The position numbers and the translations under genes are program-made. From assembly GCA_019426215.1 (NCBI GenBank), contig CM033401.1, positions 22,759,134 to 22,823,133 of the forward strand: a stretch of DNA of 64,000 nucleotides, given 5' to 3'. The notes beneath the pieces were generated by a model that saw only the letters and a program-made list of their open reading frames with translations, was not told the origin of the DNA and did no database searches. Of the stretch, positions 45,608 to 57,300 are shown in pieces. Numbering within the stretch: position 1 is the first letter of the stretch; each line of letters begins with the position of its first letter. This DNA comes from Buddleja alternifolia. Lineage: Eukaryota; Streptophyta; Magnoliopsida; Lamiales; Scrophulariaceae.

Positions 45608-47140
45608 TATAACAGTATAGATAGATGATTCAAATAGATTTTTAATAAACGATAATGAGTCGAAGATATAATCATATAGTCTCATAGCTAGATCAAGAGC
45701 ATACCATGCGGCTCACCTCACGCGCCGCGCGGAGCTGACATCTTTTCACTTACTGGCGGCTTTATATACTCTTTTTCCTTTATAGCCGAGCGTAGTAAAT
45801 GGATGATTTTCTGTAGGGTATTTTCAGCCGCTAGATCTGATACATAGATTTGCTGTCAGAGTACGTGTCAATCAACTATTTGATGAAAGGGCGTTGCGTT
45901 TCAACCGGTTATGTAATCCTTTCCTTTTTTCGTAATAGGAAATTCATTTTTAAAGTTATTCATTTTTTCATCTTTTATCATACCTCATGTCACATCACAA
46001 TTATATACTAGGTAATTCACTTAGAGTTGATTTATTTTTTGGTTATAAAAAATATTGAATTTCACAAATTACCTTGAATTATACTCGATATAAATATACT
46101 TTTTTCGTATGAAGTGTGGGGTGTTAAGGAAGACATTACTATAGTCGTTAAGGAAGACATTTGTAATTTGGTAAAACTTCTTTTTTTATCTTGTTGATTT
46201 GCTTTTATAATTTATAATTAGAAATTACTTTCTCTCTCTCTCTCTCTCATTTGTGCTCCCTAGCGACGAATAAAAATAAAATGAATATACCAATATGCTA
46301 TTACGAAATTTCAAGATAATTTTACTAGCTTGTATATTTTGCCACCTACGTATTTGATCATAATGTTTTATTTCTATTTTAAGGTAATATTAAACTCTAG
46401 TTTGAATTTAATTTGACCGAATTCAAATATAAAGTGAATTTATACTTGGAGATCAATAAATTTTTGGACCAATTTTTTTTTCATAAGTTATGATCCAAAA
46501 TAAATGGGCTATCTCACAAGTGGCCTTCTGACCTTATCTTATAAGTTATACTTGCAACAAATGGGAAGATTTAAGGAATGAAATAGTGGACCCGAAAAGA
46601 TGAAAGGGTTTTAGACAAATTTAATGTATTTAATTAATTTAAACCAATGTCGGGTGAATGATAAATTAAATATTCAAAGTAACCAATTAACTAGAGTATA
46701 TTACCGAAATATGTGCAAAAATGAAAAATCAAATGTCGTTATCCCGCATTTAAACTTTAGTTCAAGTGTGGATTTACCGTATGACTATCAATGATTTATA
46801 AAAGTTTTCAAAAGTAACAGTCCTACATACTTGTAGGAATGCATCAAAGGCGCACACAAGCGCATGTCCGCCTCGGCCTTCACCGCACCTCGATTTCAAT
46901 TTATTTTCTTCTCAATCTATGTGTGACAAATAGCGCTGCTCGGTGGGCGACCCACTCCGTGTGATATAACAACAAATGGATACGATTAGTCGGGGATCCG
47001 TACAGCCAACGGCCATGTTCATTTAGGTCGGAGCAACCCTAATTTCTTTTGAAGTTTATAGTTGAGCTATTGGCTAGACAAGGTAGAGCACTATAATAGG
47101 CCCATTTTTGAATACCATTTCTAAGCCGAACTTCATATCC
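45608..47140. other. Intergenic, no gene seen
   Basis: A (CT)n microsatellite lies at about 46229-46248. 46840-47050 is less AT-rich than its surroundings, but neither strand gives a sustained frame or an RNA-gene signature that I can recognise. Confidence 0.55.
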
Positions 47141-47346
47141 CATAAATTCTATAACTTTTCAAGTTCAAAACAAAACTATGGATTACTCCACAAATTTGGG
47201 CCCAAAAAGTTAACAGTGTATAAAAATGGAAGGCCCAAATCATGTATAAATTCTACAACTTTTTAAGTTCAAACAAAACTATGGATTACTCCACAAATTT
47301 GGGTCCAAAATTAAACTGTGTATAAAAATGGAAGGCCCAAGTCATG
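47141..47346 (+). repeat. Tandem duplication of a 104 bp unit
   Basis: Copies at 47141-47244 and 47245-47346 share AAACTATGGATTACTCCACA and TATAAAAATGGAAGGCCCAA, with small differences and indels. Confidence 0.9.
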
Positions 47347-48487
47347 CATTTTTATCATACTCGTCCTCATCGTCGTGGATTCTAAAACCGAACTACTAGA
47401 TACACTATTCGATATCGATTTCCTTGTTTAATAAGATGTGAAGCTCCCGTTGAGCTCTACTTGAAAATTGACAATTCTACCCAAGCTCCAACTTGCGTTT
47501 AAGTTATATAAAGCTCATTTAAACTCAGTTTGATGAACGGTCAGAATAAAGTTTGAAAATAATTTTTTAAATTCAATAAAAGTTCAAAATAATTTTAACA
47601 ATATTTTATGTGGATTGATTTGACTGTTTTATAATGGACTAGATTTACTCAGAAGAGTTCCACTCTTTTATGTTCTTTATTTATTTCAATCTGCGTTAAT
47701 ATATATTTTTATTAAGTCCTCAAAACAAATATAACGTTAGTCTTTGGTTATACGAAAATGTACCAGTATCACAACTTTGGAATAGGGTTCTAATTGACGC
47801 GATCTATTTTTCATCGCAAATAAGTCTGCCGAATTTTTTGACATCTGCAGCACTCAACAATCAACTCCAATTAACCATATTCACGTGCCAGCCAACGCAT
47901 TTAATATGGATATTTTTTTATTTTTTTTTTAATAACTCTAGATCCTGACCTGACAAATTCGGACCAATAGTTTTTAATTATGGATCACACAAACCCTATA
48001 AAACTCTAAATAAGGAAAAAAAAGTCATAATTTGTGACAATTTAAAATTGAATTTAGAACATTTCACATGAAAATGGAAGCTGGTAATACTAAACTAACA
48101 AATTTTGGGTAATATGGATATTTATTTCGTGAAGGTGTTATTACATCTCATAATTGCTTACTTTTTTGAAAAATAGAAATATAAAATCATTAGAACATGT
48201 GTCCTATCTTGAGTAGTCAAGTGGCTTTCACCAAATGGCGCATTTATTAAAGGTCTTTTTTTTTTATATATATATAGTCCCGATATTGAATACCAAATGA
48301 TAAGTTAAGAACTATATCATATTAGCAGTGATATACATTGTACATCAACATGAAATAATATGATTCCTTTGATGTATTCAAAGTTGGGTACGACTAATGC
48401 TATTGCCTAGAATTGCACCAAAATCCGTAACCATTTATATAGCTAAGCTGGGGTGGGTTGGGGGCCATTCTATGCTAGACCGAGACC

Positions 48488-48596
48488 ATTAATTTCGATC
48501 CAATTTTGGCCATTGGATCCTCAATAGGGGGTCATTTAGTAAATGAAACTCCCCTCTATTGTTGATTCAATGACCAAAATTGAACCGAGATCAATC
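48488..48596. repeat. Imperfect hairpin with 50 bp arms
   Basis: Left arm 48488-48537 and right arm 48541-48596 are inverse copies with several mismatches (for example GATCCAATTTTGG against the complement GGTTCAATTTTGG) around a very short loop. It may be a palindromic MITE or the source of a hairpin RNA. Between 47347 and 48487 I see nothing else. Confidence 0.8.
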
Positions 48597-49550
48597 AACA
48601 TGAAATTTCACGTGGGTTGGGGTGGTAGTTATTAGGGTCTAGGGAGCTATTATTAAGGAAATTTGAATATTTCATCACAATCATTAATGTACAATGAAAT
48701 CCATTTGGATTTTTGTACACAAACATTCACTATTGTTCCAAGGGTGAGTTTGGCTCAACGTTTGAAGAATTGATTACGTGATAATTTATTCTTGCAGAAT
48801 TGATTATAGCAAAAATTATAATTTTCAGCTTTTCTAGAACGTAATTTTGTAATACAAAAATATCCAAACGAGACTATGAAAGAAACAAACCAAAGATTGT
48901 GGTTAAGAACTTAAAAGTTCAAACACATTTTTTTACTTTTTAAAAATTGGGCCAAACGGCCTCTTAGACTTTGAATCACGAGAATTCTTAAAATTGATCT
49001 GCTTATATAGTTCTTTTTTTAAAAAAATAATAATTTATATAGTTCAATACAAGTAATGAATATTTCTAAATAAAACTTTATTTGGGAACTTTATTAAAAT
49101 AGTTAAACTTGAATATGGAGTCGTGGAAGTAAGCTTACTTGCATCAAACAAAAATGACTTGATATTAGAGAAATAAGCTTTGCGTTAGCATTACCAACTA
49201 CATTTACATGCAAGATGTATGTGTACGATCTATTCTTGAGCTGCTGGAAAAATGTCATTGAGCCCTAATTTGAAATATTAATAATATAAATAGTTATCGA
49301 TATTTACTCTTCAGATAAATTATTGTGGCTTTCTTACAATATAGCGAAAAAAATGAAACTCTATGATGATATCTATCTATCCATATATATAGCAGAGCGG
49401 TGTTTGACTGATTTTGACCGCAATTGAGCCATACACTATTTTATGGTAATTTTGAATTTTTTAATGGGAAAGAAAAATTCCCATTGGTAGGAAATTGCTA
49501 ATTGCTGATAGTTAATATGATATTTGATATAATGATATAACCGTCTCATT

Positions 49551-49581
<31 letters not shown>

Positions 49582-49713
49582 CCTCCACTTTCAGAATATT
49601 TCTATTATTTTCATTTTTCACGACTGAATTTAATTTTAATCTCCCACGTACCACAATTTACAATCTTAGTTTAGCTTTATCTTTTGAATTGTTTGAACGC
49701 CTAAAGTTTCACC
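48597..49713. other. Intergenic with AT microsatellite
   Basis: (AT)n at 49553-49581. No supported gene; the short open frames here are AT-driven. Confidence 0.6.
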
Positions 49714-49883
49714 GGAAATTTTTTGTATAAATCGGGTCTTTGGTCCTATTTGTGGATCTTGTGGATGCGATTAATTCACATTATTTGTTTTTTAAATAAA
49801 AAAATAAAATAAGTGATGTGGATTAATCATAGCCACAAAATACACAAATAGAGTCCAAAATTCGGTGTATAGAAGTGTTTTCC
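49714..49883. mobile_element. Mutator-type MITE with 9 bp target duplication
   Basis: 170 bp palindromic element. Left end GGAAATTTTTTGTATAAATC; complement of the right end GGAAAACACTTCTATACACC; the two arms pair over about 75 bp. Both sides carry AGTTTCACC (49705-49713 and 49884-49892). A 9 bp target duplication and GGAAA-type ends point to the Mutator superfamily. No coding capacity. Confidence 0.8.
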
Positions 49884-50407
49884 AGTTTCACCATTCGTTG
49901 GCCTAGAGTAATTGGATGAGATTTGAGCAAACAAAAAAGTTAATCATAAAGCAAATCATTTTATTTGTTGAAAATGTTCATCACTCTTTTGGTTCCGTCG
50001 ACTTTCGTGTGAAATTATTAAAGTTGGTCCACATTCATTTTTTTAATGAAATTATTTCGAAAGGGCGCTTTTTATTTATTTTTTATTTTTCTTCAAAAAT
50101 TACTATTGAAATTCCATTTTTCAGTATTTTTCACATGTTCTTGTATGGCTCAATTGCGATCAAAATCATTTATAGTGTAATATCATTTGTAGGTTCAATA
50201 TCATTTATCTTTTTCATATGTTCTCGTATTATACATCATCAATTTGTTTTTTAACTTTTTTATCATTGATGTGTTTCTATGTTGGATTACCTTTTGGTTT
50301 CCCTATAACAATTTTTGTTTTATCTTAAATTAAATTAGCTTTATGTACACCACTAATTATTGGACAAGACTAATGACATCATGACATGATATAGAGCAAT
50401 CCACATG
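49884..50407. other. Intergenic, no gene seen
   Basis: Contains a 112-codon Phe/Ile-rich frame (49916-50254) that begins with ATG but has no recognisable words and the composition expected of AT-rich noise. Confidence 0.5.
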
Positions 50408-50611
50408 TATGATAGTTGGTGGGTACCGACTTGCCAAAAAAAAACCAATATTTGGTGGGTATCGTAATTCAACTCCCGATAAATAAATATTCATTATACA
50501 AAGTGTTAAAACATAATATATATGTATATATATAGATTTTGATGAACACTACATATATTTTAACATTCTGTATGTTGAGAATTGGACTCCCGATAACCAC
50601 CAAATATCACC
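50408..50611. mobile_element. MITE with 9-11 bp flanking repeat
   Basis: About 204 bp. CAATCCACATG occurs on both sides (50397-50407 and 50612-50622). Ends are related inversely through TGATAnTTGGTGGnTA words (left TATGATAGTTGGTGGGTA, complement of right GGTGATATTTGGTGGTTA), and the left side repeats TTTGGTGGGTATCG near 50450. Probably Mutator-type or hAT-type; not resolved. Confidence 0.65.
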
Positions 50612-50622
50612 CAATCCACATG

Positions 50623-51288
50623 AGCATCTTGACTGCTGTGCACTTGTACTAGCTTATTATAAACCATGGACCAGCTACTGTTGTTACTTTGCATTAAATA
50701 TTTACGGTGAATAAAACTGAGCAACTATGTTGACCAGTAGGTTCTAATGTATTGGAAATTGACTGAAATTGTACCAACCAGTCAACCTTATGTGTTTTAG
50801 GCTTACTGTCATTTTTTAAAACGTTTAAAAAACATGAGTTTTTTTTTTTTTAAAATGGTAAAATGTTTGATTGTGTTTTTCATAATGATTGAAATTGATT
50901 TGATGATGTGCAAAATGATTGAATTAATTAAAAATAATAATTGTGTGAATAACATAAATAAAATAATAGATAATATTACATTGATCAAATATATTTATAG
51001 TAAAAATGATAAAAATTAACCAAAAAGCCACTAAAAATACTCAAAATAAGTCTTAAAATATGCACAAATCTATGAAGGTATATATATATATATATTATTC
51101 TATTATAATAACACAATTGTTAACGGAGATATACGAATTTTTAGAAAGAGATGTGAAAAAAAGAAAATATGAATGTAATTTAGTGAAAAAATAGTTATTG
51201 AAAGATGTAAAAGTGAAAAAAAAAGTGTATTGTGTTGAGAATTGTGTTAACCGTGTATTTTTAATTTTTTAATAAAAGTGAGTGAAAA
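50623..51288. other. Intergenic, no gene seen
   Basis: AT-rich with a poly-T run near 50839 and an AT run near 51080-51095. No features with support. Confidence 0.55.
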
Positions 51289-51348
51289 TGTAAATAAATC
51301 CAAATTAAGAAAATAATACACAAAAAATTGAACATCAGGAAATAATAC

Positions 51349-51512
51349 ATTCCGCGCTGACGTGGCGCGGAATCAAGCTGATTCCGCGCCACGTCAGCGC
51401 GGAATCAATAATTTTTTTTTTTAATTTTCGGCCATTCCGCGCTGACGTGGCGTGGAATGGCCGAATTTTTTTTTTAATATTAAATGGCATTCTGCGCCAC
51501 GTAAGCGCGGAA
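51349..51512. repeat. Left cluster of four GC-rich palindromic boxes
   Basis: Boxes at about 51349, 51383, 51433 and 51487. They alternate GCTGACGTGGC and GCCACGTCAGC centres. Each box is itself nearly self-complementary. The mirror cluster is at 53008-53183. Confidence 0.88.
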
Positions 51513-53007
51513 TGGCAGGCCTCTTTTTCTCTTTCCCCCTTTTTTTTCGACTCATTTTTCTCCATTTTTCGTGCGTTTTCGGGTTTCGACTTGAACATAA
51601 AACATGTAGACTTGAGCATAAACTACTTTTTGAAACAAGAATTGGGTCGTTTCGATGCTCGAGTAAAGAAATATGGCAAGACGAAAAAAAATAATACCAG
51701 TTTTTTAATGAATCATTATTTTTTTTCCGACTCATTTTTCTCCATTTTTCTTGCGTTTTCGGGTTTCGACTTGAACATAAAAAATATAGACTTGAGCATA
51801 AACTACTTTTTGAAACAAGAATTGGGTCTTTTCGATGCTCGAGTAAAGAAATATGGCAAGACGAAAAAAAATAATACCAGTTTTTTTTAATGAATAATGA
51901 CTTTTTATTTTTTTCCGACTCATTTTTCGTGCGTTTTCGGGTTTCGACTTGAACATAAAAAATGTAGACTTGAGCATAAACTACTTTTTGAAACAGAAAT
52001 TGGGTCGTTTCGATGCTCGAGTAAAGAAATATGGGTCTTGATAGCAATCCTCGCTCTTCTCCGATCTTGGATTGATTTTCTCAAGACTCTTGCCATATTT
52101 CTTTACTCGAGCATCGAAACGACCCAATTTTTGTTTCAAAAAGTAGTTTATGCTCAAGTCTACATTTTTTATGTTCAAGTCGAAACCCGAAAACGCACGA
52201 AAAATGGAGAAAAATGAGTCGGAAAAAAATAAAAAGTCATTATTCATTAAAAAAAACTGGTATTATTTTTTTTCGTCTTGCCATATTTCTTTACTCGAGC
52301 ATCGAAACGACCCAATTCTTGTTTCAAAAATTAGTTTATGTTCAAGTCTACATTTTTTATGTTCAAGTCGAAACCCGAAAACGCACGAAAAATGGAGAAA
52401 AATGAGTCGGAAAAAAATAAAAAGTTATTATTCATTAAAAAAAACTGGTATTATTTTTTTTCGTCTTGCCATATTTCTTTACTCGAGCATCGAAACGACC
52501 CAATTCTTGTTTCAAAAAGTAGTTTATGCTCAAGTCTACATTTTTTATGTTCAAGTCGAAACCCGAAAACGCACGAAAAATGGAGAAAAATGAGTCGGAA
52601 AAAAAATAATGATTCATTAAAAAAATTGGTATTATTTTTTTTCGTCTTGCCATATTTCTTTACTCGAGCATCGAAACGACCCAATTTTTGTTTCAAAAAG
52701 TAGTTTATGCTCAAGTCTACATTTTTTATGTTCAAGTCGAAACCCGAAAACGCACGAAAAATGGAGAAAAATGAGTCGGAAAAAAAATAATGATTCATTA
52801 AAAAAATTGGTATTATTTTTTTTCGTCTTGCCATATTTCTTTACTCGAGCATCAAAACGACCCAATTCTTGTTTCAAAAAGTAGTTTATGCTCAAGTCTA
52901 CATTTTTTATGTTCAAGTCGAAACCCGAAAACGCACGAAAAATGGAGAAAAATAAGTCGGAAAAAAAGGGGGAAAGAGAAAAGCTGGAAAGAGAAAAAGA
53001 GGTCTGC

Positions 53008-53183
53008 CATTCCGCGCCACATCAGCGCGGAATGGCAGCATTCCGCGCTTACGAGGCGCGGAATGCCATTTAATATTAAAAAAAAAAAAAAATTCGGCCA
53101 TTCTGCGCCACGTCAGCGCGGAATGGCCGAAAATTTTTAATTTTTTTTTTTTTATTGATTCCGCGCCACGTTAGCGCGGAATG
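53008..53183. repeat. Right cluster of four GC-rich palindromic boxes
   Basis: Boxes at about 53008, 53039, 53099 and 53158, with centres GCCACATCAGC, GCTTACGAGGC, GCCACGTCAGC and GCCACGTTAGC. More decayed than the left cluster. Confidence 0.88.
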
Positions 53184-53243
53184 TATTATTTCCTGATGTC
53201 CAATTTTTTGTGTATTATTTTCTTAATTTAAATTTATTTTTGT

Positions 53244-54359
53244 ATTATTTATTTAAAATTCTCGTGAAAATGTAGTTCCACAAACACAAACAAACAAAAC
53301 GGTCTAAACCTATTCAAGAAGGTACAGAGACATAGACCCGTGATGTTATTTCAACCCAAATATCTTGTCCTCATGCTATATTGTCAAATTTTGGTTCAAT
53401 GAAAGCAAGTTCAAACAAGAAAAATTCTAGCTCTTCCATGCCCCCACATTTATTCTAGAAATATTCTAGGAATTTAAGAGCGAGAGCTGAAGTCTATCAT
53501 TCTATTATGCGATAAAATACTTAACATATCATACTAAAAATAATACATCCTACTTCAAAAATAACAAAGTTCTTAATATATAGCTGACATTTTATGTATA
53601 TTCAATACAATTTTATTACGAGTGAATTTAAGTGAGAAAAGGAGCCCACAAAATAATGAAGATTAAAATAAAAGATGTAGATTTCAAGGAGATGATAAAA
53701 CAGTAAGTTGTAACGTAGAGTTTGAACAATTTAAGATTTTTTTAATAATCTTAATCTTTTTCATTTATCATATTTAGATGTTTTTGAATCATAATAAGAA
53801 AAACAATTAAATCGCCGAAGTATTTCAAAATCGATCGTATAAAATTAACTTTTTCTCTTGAACTTATTATAGTAAATAATTTTTAAAAATACATATTTTT
53901 AACTTTGAGACACTCCCAATTTTAAGTATTACGAGATTTTGACGCTCCCACAATGACCCACTTGACTTAGGTATTGACCCCATCAAACAATATACCAATC
54001 TTTTTTGCCTTTTTTTGGATAATTAACAATATACGAATCTAAAAGACTATATCATTCGGATATCATTACCTAATTCATGCAAAAATATGGCTAAAAAAGA
54101 TGACAAAACTTTTACCCACCAAGAAAGTAGGGGAGTCTTTTCTTATTTTAAGAAAGTCAGGGGCGTAAAAAGCAAATAAAACGAATTTACCAACCTCAGG
54201 AGCCTTTGATATAAACAACGAAAACCCATGACCTTCGCTACACTGAAGTACAGTACATAACTAATTACACACACAGACACGCAGGGGTGTGTGTGTGCGA
54301 TACTGAGCAGATATTTTGTATACTCAGTCTACTCTCCGGCGTTGTTTCCGGTGATTGAA
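53244..54359 (+). other. Upstream region of the MATE gene
   Basis: No other gene seen. A TATA-like GATATAAAC lies at about 54208-54216, about 145 bp before the ATG. A CA/GT-rich stretch (ACACACAGACACGCAGGGGTGTGTGTGTG) is split here as 54267-54299 and could pair with itself in the 5' leader. The promoter call is weak. Confidence 0.45.
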
Positions 54360-57300
54360 ATGGAGGCGCCGCTGCTAGACAGGCGGAGCTCCGGCGATTC
54401 GCTGATCGGCGAAGACGGCGACTATGTTCCGGTGAGAGGGTTGAAGGAAGGTTGGAGAGTTTTCTGCATTGAGACGGTAAAATTGTGGATAATCGGAGGT
54501 CCGATTGCGTTCCAAATCATCTGTCAGTTCGGAACTAACTCCGTCACCGCCATGTTCGTCGGACACCTCGGCGATATTGAACTCTCGGCGTTTTCGATCG
54601 CTGTTACCGTCATCGGAACCTTCTCTTTCGGATTTATGGTGAGTAATCGTTACGATATGTTAGTTCTTATTTGTTTTCTGTATATAAATGAGTGATTTGT
54701 TTGCTGCAATTGGAAAAATGTTTGGCTAGCTATTATGATTTTTTTTTTTTTATTCGAATGCCGTCGCATTTGTTCAATGTTATTTTCAAGCATTTTTTGA
54801 ATGATTGTGATTTGTATTTGTTATTGCAATTAGAGGAACAGTCAGATTAATTGATTTTTTTTTCTGTACATAATCGGAAATTGTTTGACTAGCTATAAGC
54901 TATTATGAGTAAATTTGGATTCGAATGCCGTGGCGTTGTGCAATATTATTCAAGCGTTCTGAAAACTTGTGATTTGTATTTGTTATTGCAATTAGAGGAA
55001 CATTCGGATTAATTGAGTTTTTTTGGAATTCGAAAATTTTATGAGGACATCTTTTTGAAGAGCTTTCTCAGTAGGATTTAGGAACGAGAATGTTTTGAGA
55101 TCATATAATGTTTTTTTTTTCCTTTGTTTTTAGTATCATTGAAGTGAATATAAAGATTAAAATTATAGACTATATAGATATTTATGTTAAGATTACTCTA
55201 TTCTTATGAATATGCAGTTAATGGTGTTACTAAACACACGATTATTAATACTATATGAATGTACAATTACGCAAACACAAACACAAACACAAACACATAA
55301 TTATTGAGACTATGAATGTACAATTAGGCAAATATTATTGAGCAGAACAGTATAATACTGAAGTTTAGATGCAAGAATCGATTAAATATTTTTACTGCAA
55401 AAGTGCTTTTTGTTGCATTATTTTAGTGGTGTATTACCGCAAAAGTGCTTTTTGGTACCAACAGTAGTTAGTGGCATAATTTAATGGTGTACTATGTCTC
55501 CTTTCCATGTTGCCTTTTCGCTTATTATAGGCAATCTCAGTTTACTCCGAGTTTTAAAGTAAAAATTCTTTTATTTGTTTTAACTTAAACACGCTGATTC
55601 TTATATTCCAATTATGAGTTTTCGTGTGATTTTTATCTTTATTCATATCCTAATGTGTATTGTTGTAGCTTGGAATGGGGAGTGCCCTCGAAACGCTCTG
55701 TGGCCAAGCATTTGGCGCGGGTCAAGTTCACATGCTAGGCATCTATATGCAACGGTCGATCATAATCCTATTTACAACTTGCGTACTCCTTTTGCCACTC
55801 TACATATTCGCCACACCAATCCTCAAACTCCTAGGCCAAGAGCATGACATTGCAAATCTTGCAGGAGTATACTCGTTACTAATCGTCCCTCAACTATTTT
55901 CACTTGCTGTAACATTTCCCTCCCAAAAGTTTCTACAAGCCCAGAGCAAAGTCTCTGTTCTTGCATGGATTGCGTTCCTTGCTCTCGTTTCGCAAATAAT
56001 TTTGACTTGGCTCTTTGTTAATGTGCTCGGTTGGGGCACGACTGGTGCAGCCGTGGCATTTGATCTAACGAGTTGGGGCACTGCGATTTCACAATTTGTC
56101 TACGTCGTGGGATGGTGTAAGGATGGGTGGAAGGGGTTCTCTTGGTCTGCGTTTAATGATATATGGGCATTTGTGAGGCTGTCAATTGCATCTGCTGTGA
56201 TGATGTGCCTGGAAATTTGGTATATGATGAGTATTATTGTTCTAACAGGCCATCTAAATAATGCCGTAACAGCAGTTGGTTCCCTTTCTATTTGGTGAGT
56301 TCACTTTGTTATTTCAACATTACAAATATGCAATTTTAACTGCGAATCCTCAAAAGAATTTAGTCTAAAACACATTTCCAGAAGATGGCTAGCTGAGTTA
56401 TTCAAATGTTGATTGAAGAGGAAACTAAATGCCCTTGTTGAGCATTTTTACTACTGTGATTGTAAATTACATAAATTTGTTATCAATCTTTATTTCCTTG
56501 ATTGTATGCTAAAATATTTTGTAAAAATATACTTCGGGTTCACTAGTTTCTTTACATTACTACTACGCAGATTCTAACTGATATGCCTTGGTGTACTTTG
56601 CAGCATGAATGTGAATGGGTGGGAGTCCATGCTGTTTATTGGAATCAATGCTGCAATAAGGTGAAAATTCTGGATGATTAGGAATTGTAAAATAAAATTA
56701 TCTTCCTTACACTTGAACTTATAATACATCTCTACTAATTGCCTCTGTTTTGTTCTGCTCATCATCAAAATTGTTCACTTACTACTGTTTACTATTTCAG
56801 TGTCCGAGTCTCAAATGAGCTCGGTCTTGGACATCCAAGAGCCACCAAATATGCTGTCTATGTCACAGTCTTTCAGTCACTCCTGATCGGGGTTCTATGC
56901 ATGATTATTATCCTTGTTACTAGAAACCATTTCAGTATACTTTTTACCAATAGCATAGATATGCAACGGGCAGTTGCTCATCTTTCGGGCCTTCTTGGGA
57001 TCACAATGCTTCTCAACAGTGTCCAGCCAGTGATATCAGGTACTTCAACAATTTATAATATATTGCAATAACATCCATAAATAATAAAATCCCACAAAAA
57101 CAAAATGGAGTGGAAAAATAAATAAAATTCAAAGAACCGTCTTTCTCTTACGCACACACCTTAAATTCTACGAACCTTCTTACAGGTGTTGCAGTGGGAG
57201 GTGGATGGCAAGCTCTAGTGGCTTATATCAACTTGGCTTGTTACTACATTTTTGGTCTTCCTCTAGGATACGTTCTTGGTTACGTGGCTAATCTTGGAGT

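Larger units (their letters stand above)
51289..53243. mobile_element. 1.95 kb fold-back element with GC-rich palindromes and inverted tandem units
   Basis: Outer ends are inverse copies (left AAATTAAGAAAATAATACAC at 51303; its complement ends near 53229), continuing inward through AACATCAGGAAATAATACATTCCGCGC. Each arm has four copies of a 25-27 bp palindromic box of the form ATTCCGCGC-(TGACGTG)-GCGCGGAAT. Inside, three units of about 187 bp run in + orientation (starting near 51545, 51725, 51913), then a 55 bp centre (52035-52090), then five units in the opposite orientation (to about 52968). The long frames on both strands are repeated readings of the same unit and show no protein family. 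Structure fits a fold-back type DNA transposon; transcription would give a long hairpin RNA. Confidence 0.85.

Noticed and set aside
46840..47050. SINE or tRNA-like element
   Set aside because: Higher GC than its surroundings, but no A-box/B-box pair or 3' tail could be found.
49916..50254. 112-codon frame on +
   Set aside because: Phe/Ile-rich, AT-driven composition, no motifs and no neighbours supporting a gene.
51335..53101. Overlapping long frames of 60-208 codons on both strands
   Set aside because: They are repeated readings of the same 187 bp unit and GC-rich boxes, with shared words in both directions; no protein family is visible.
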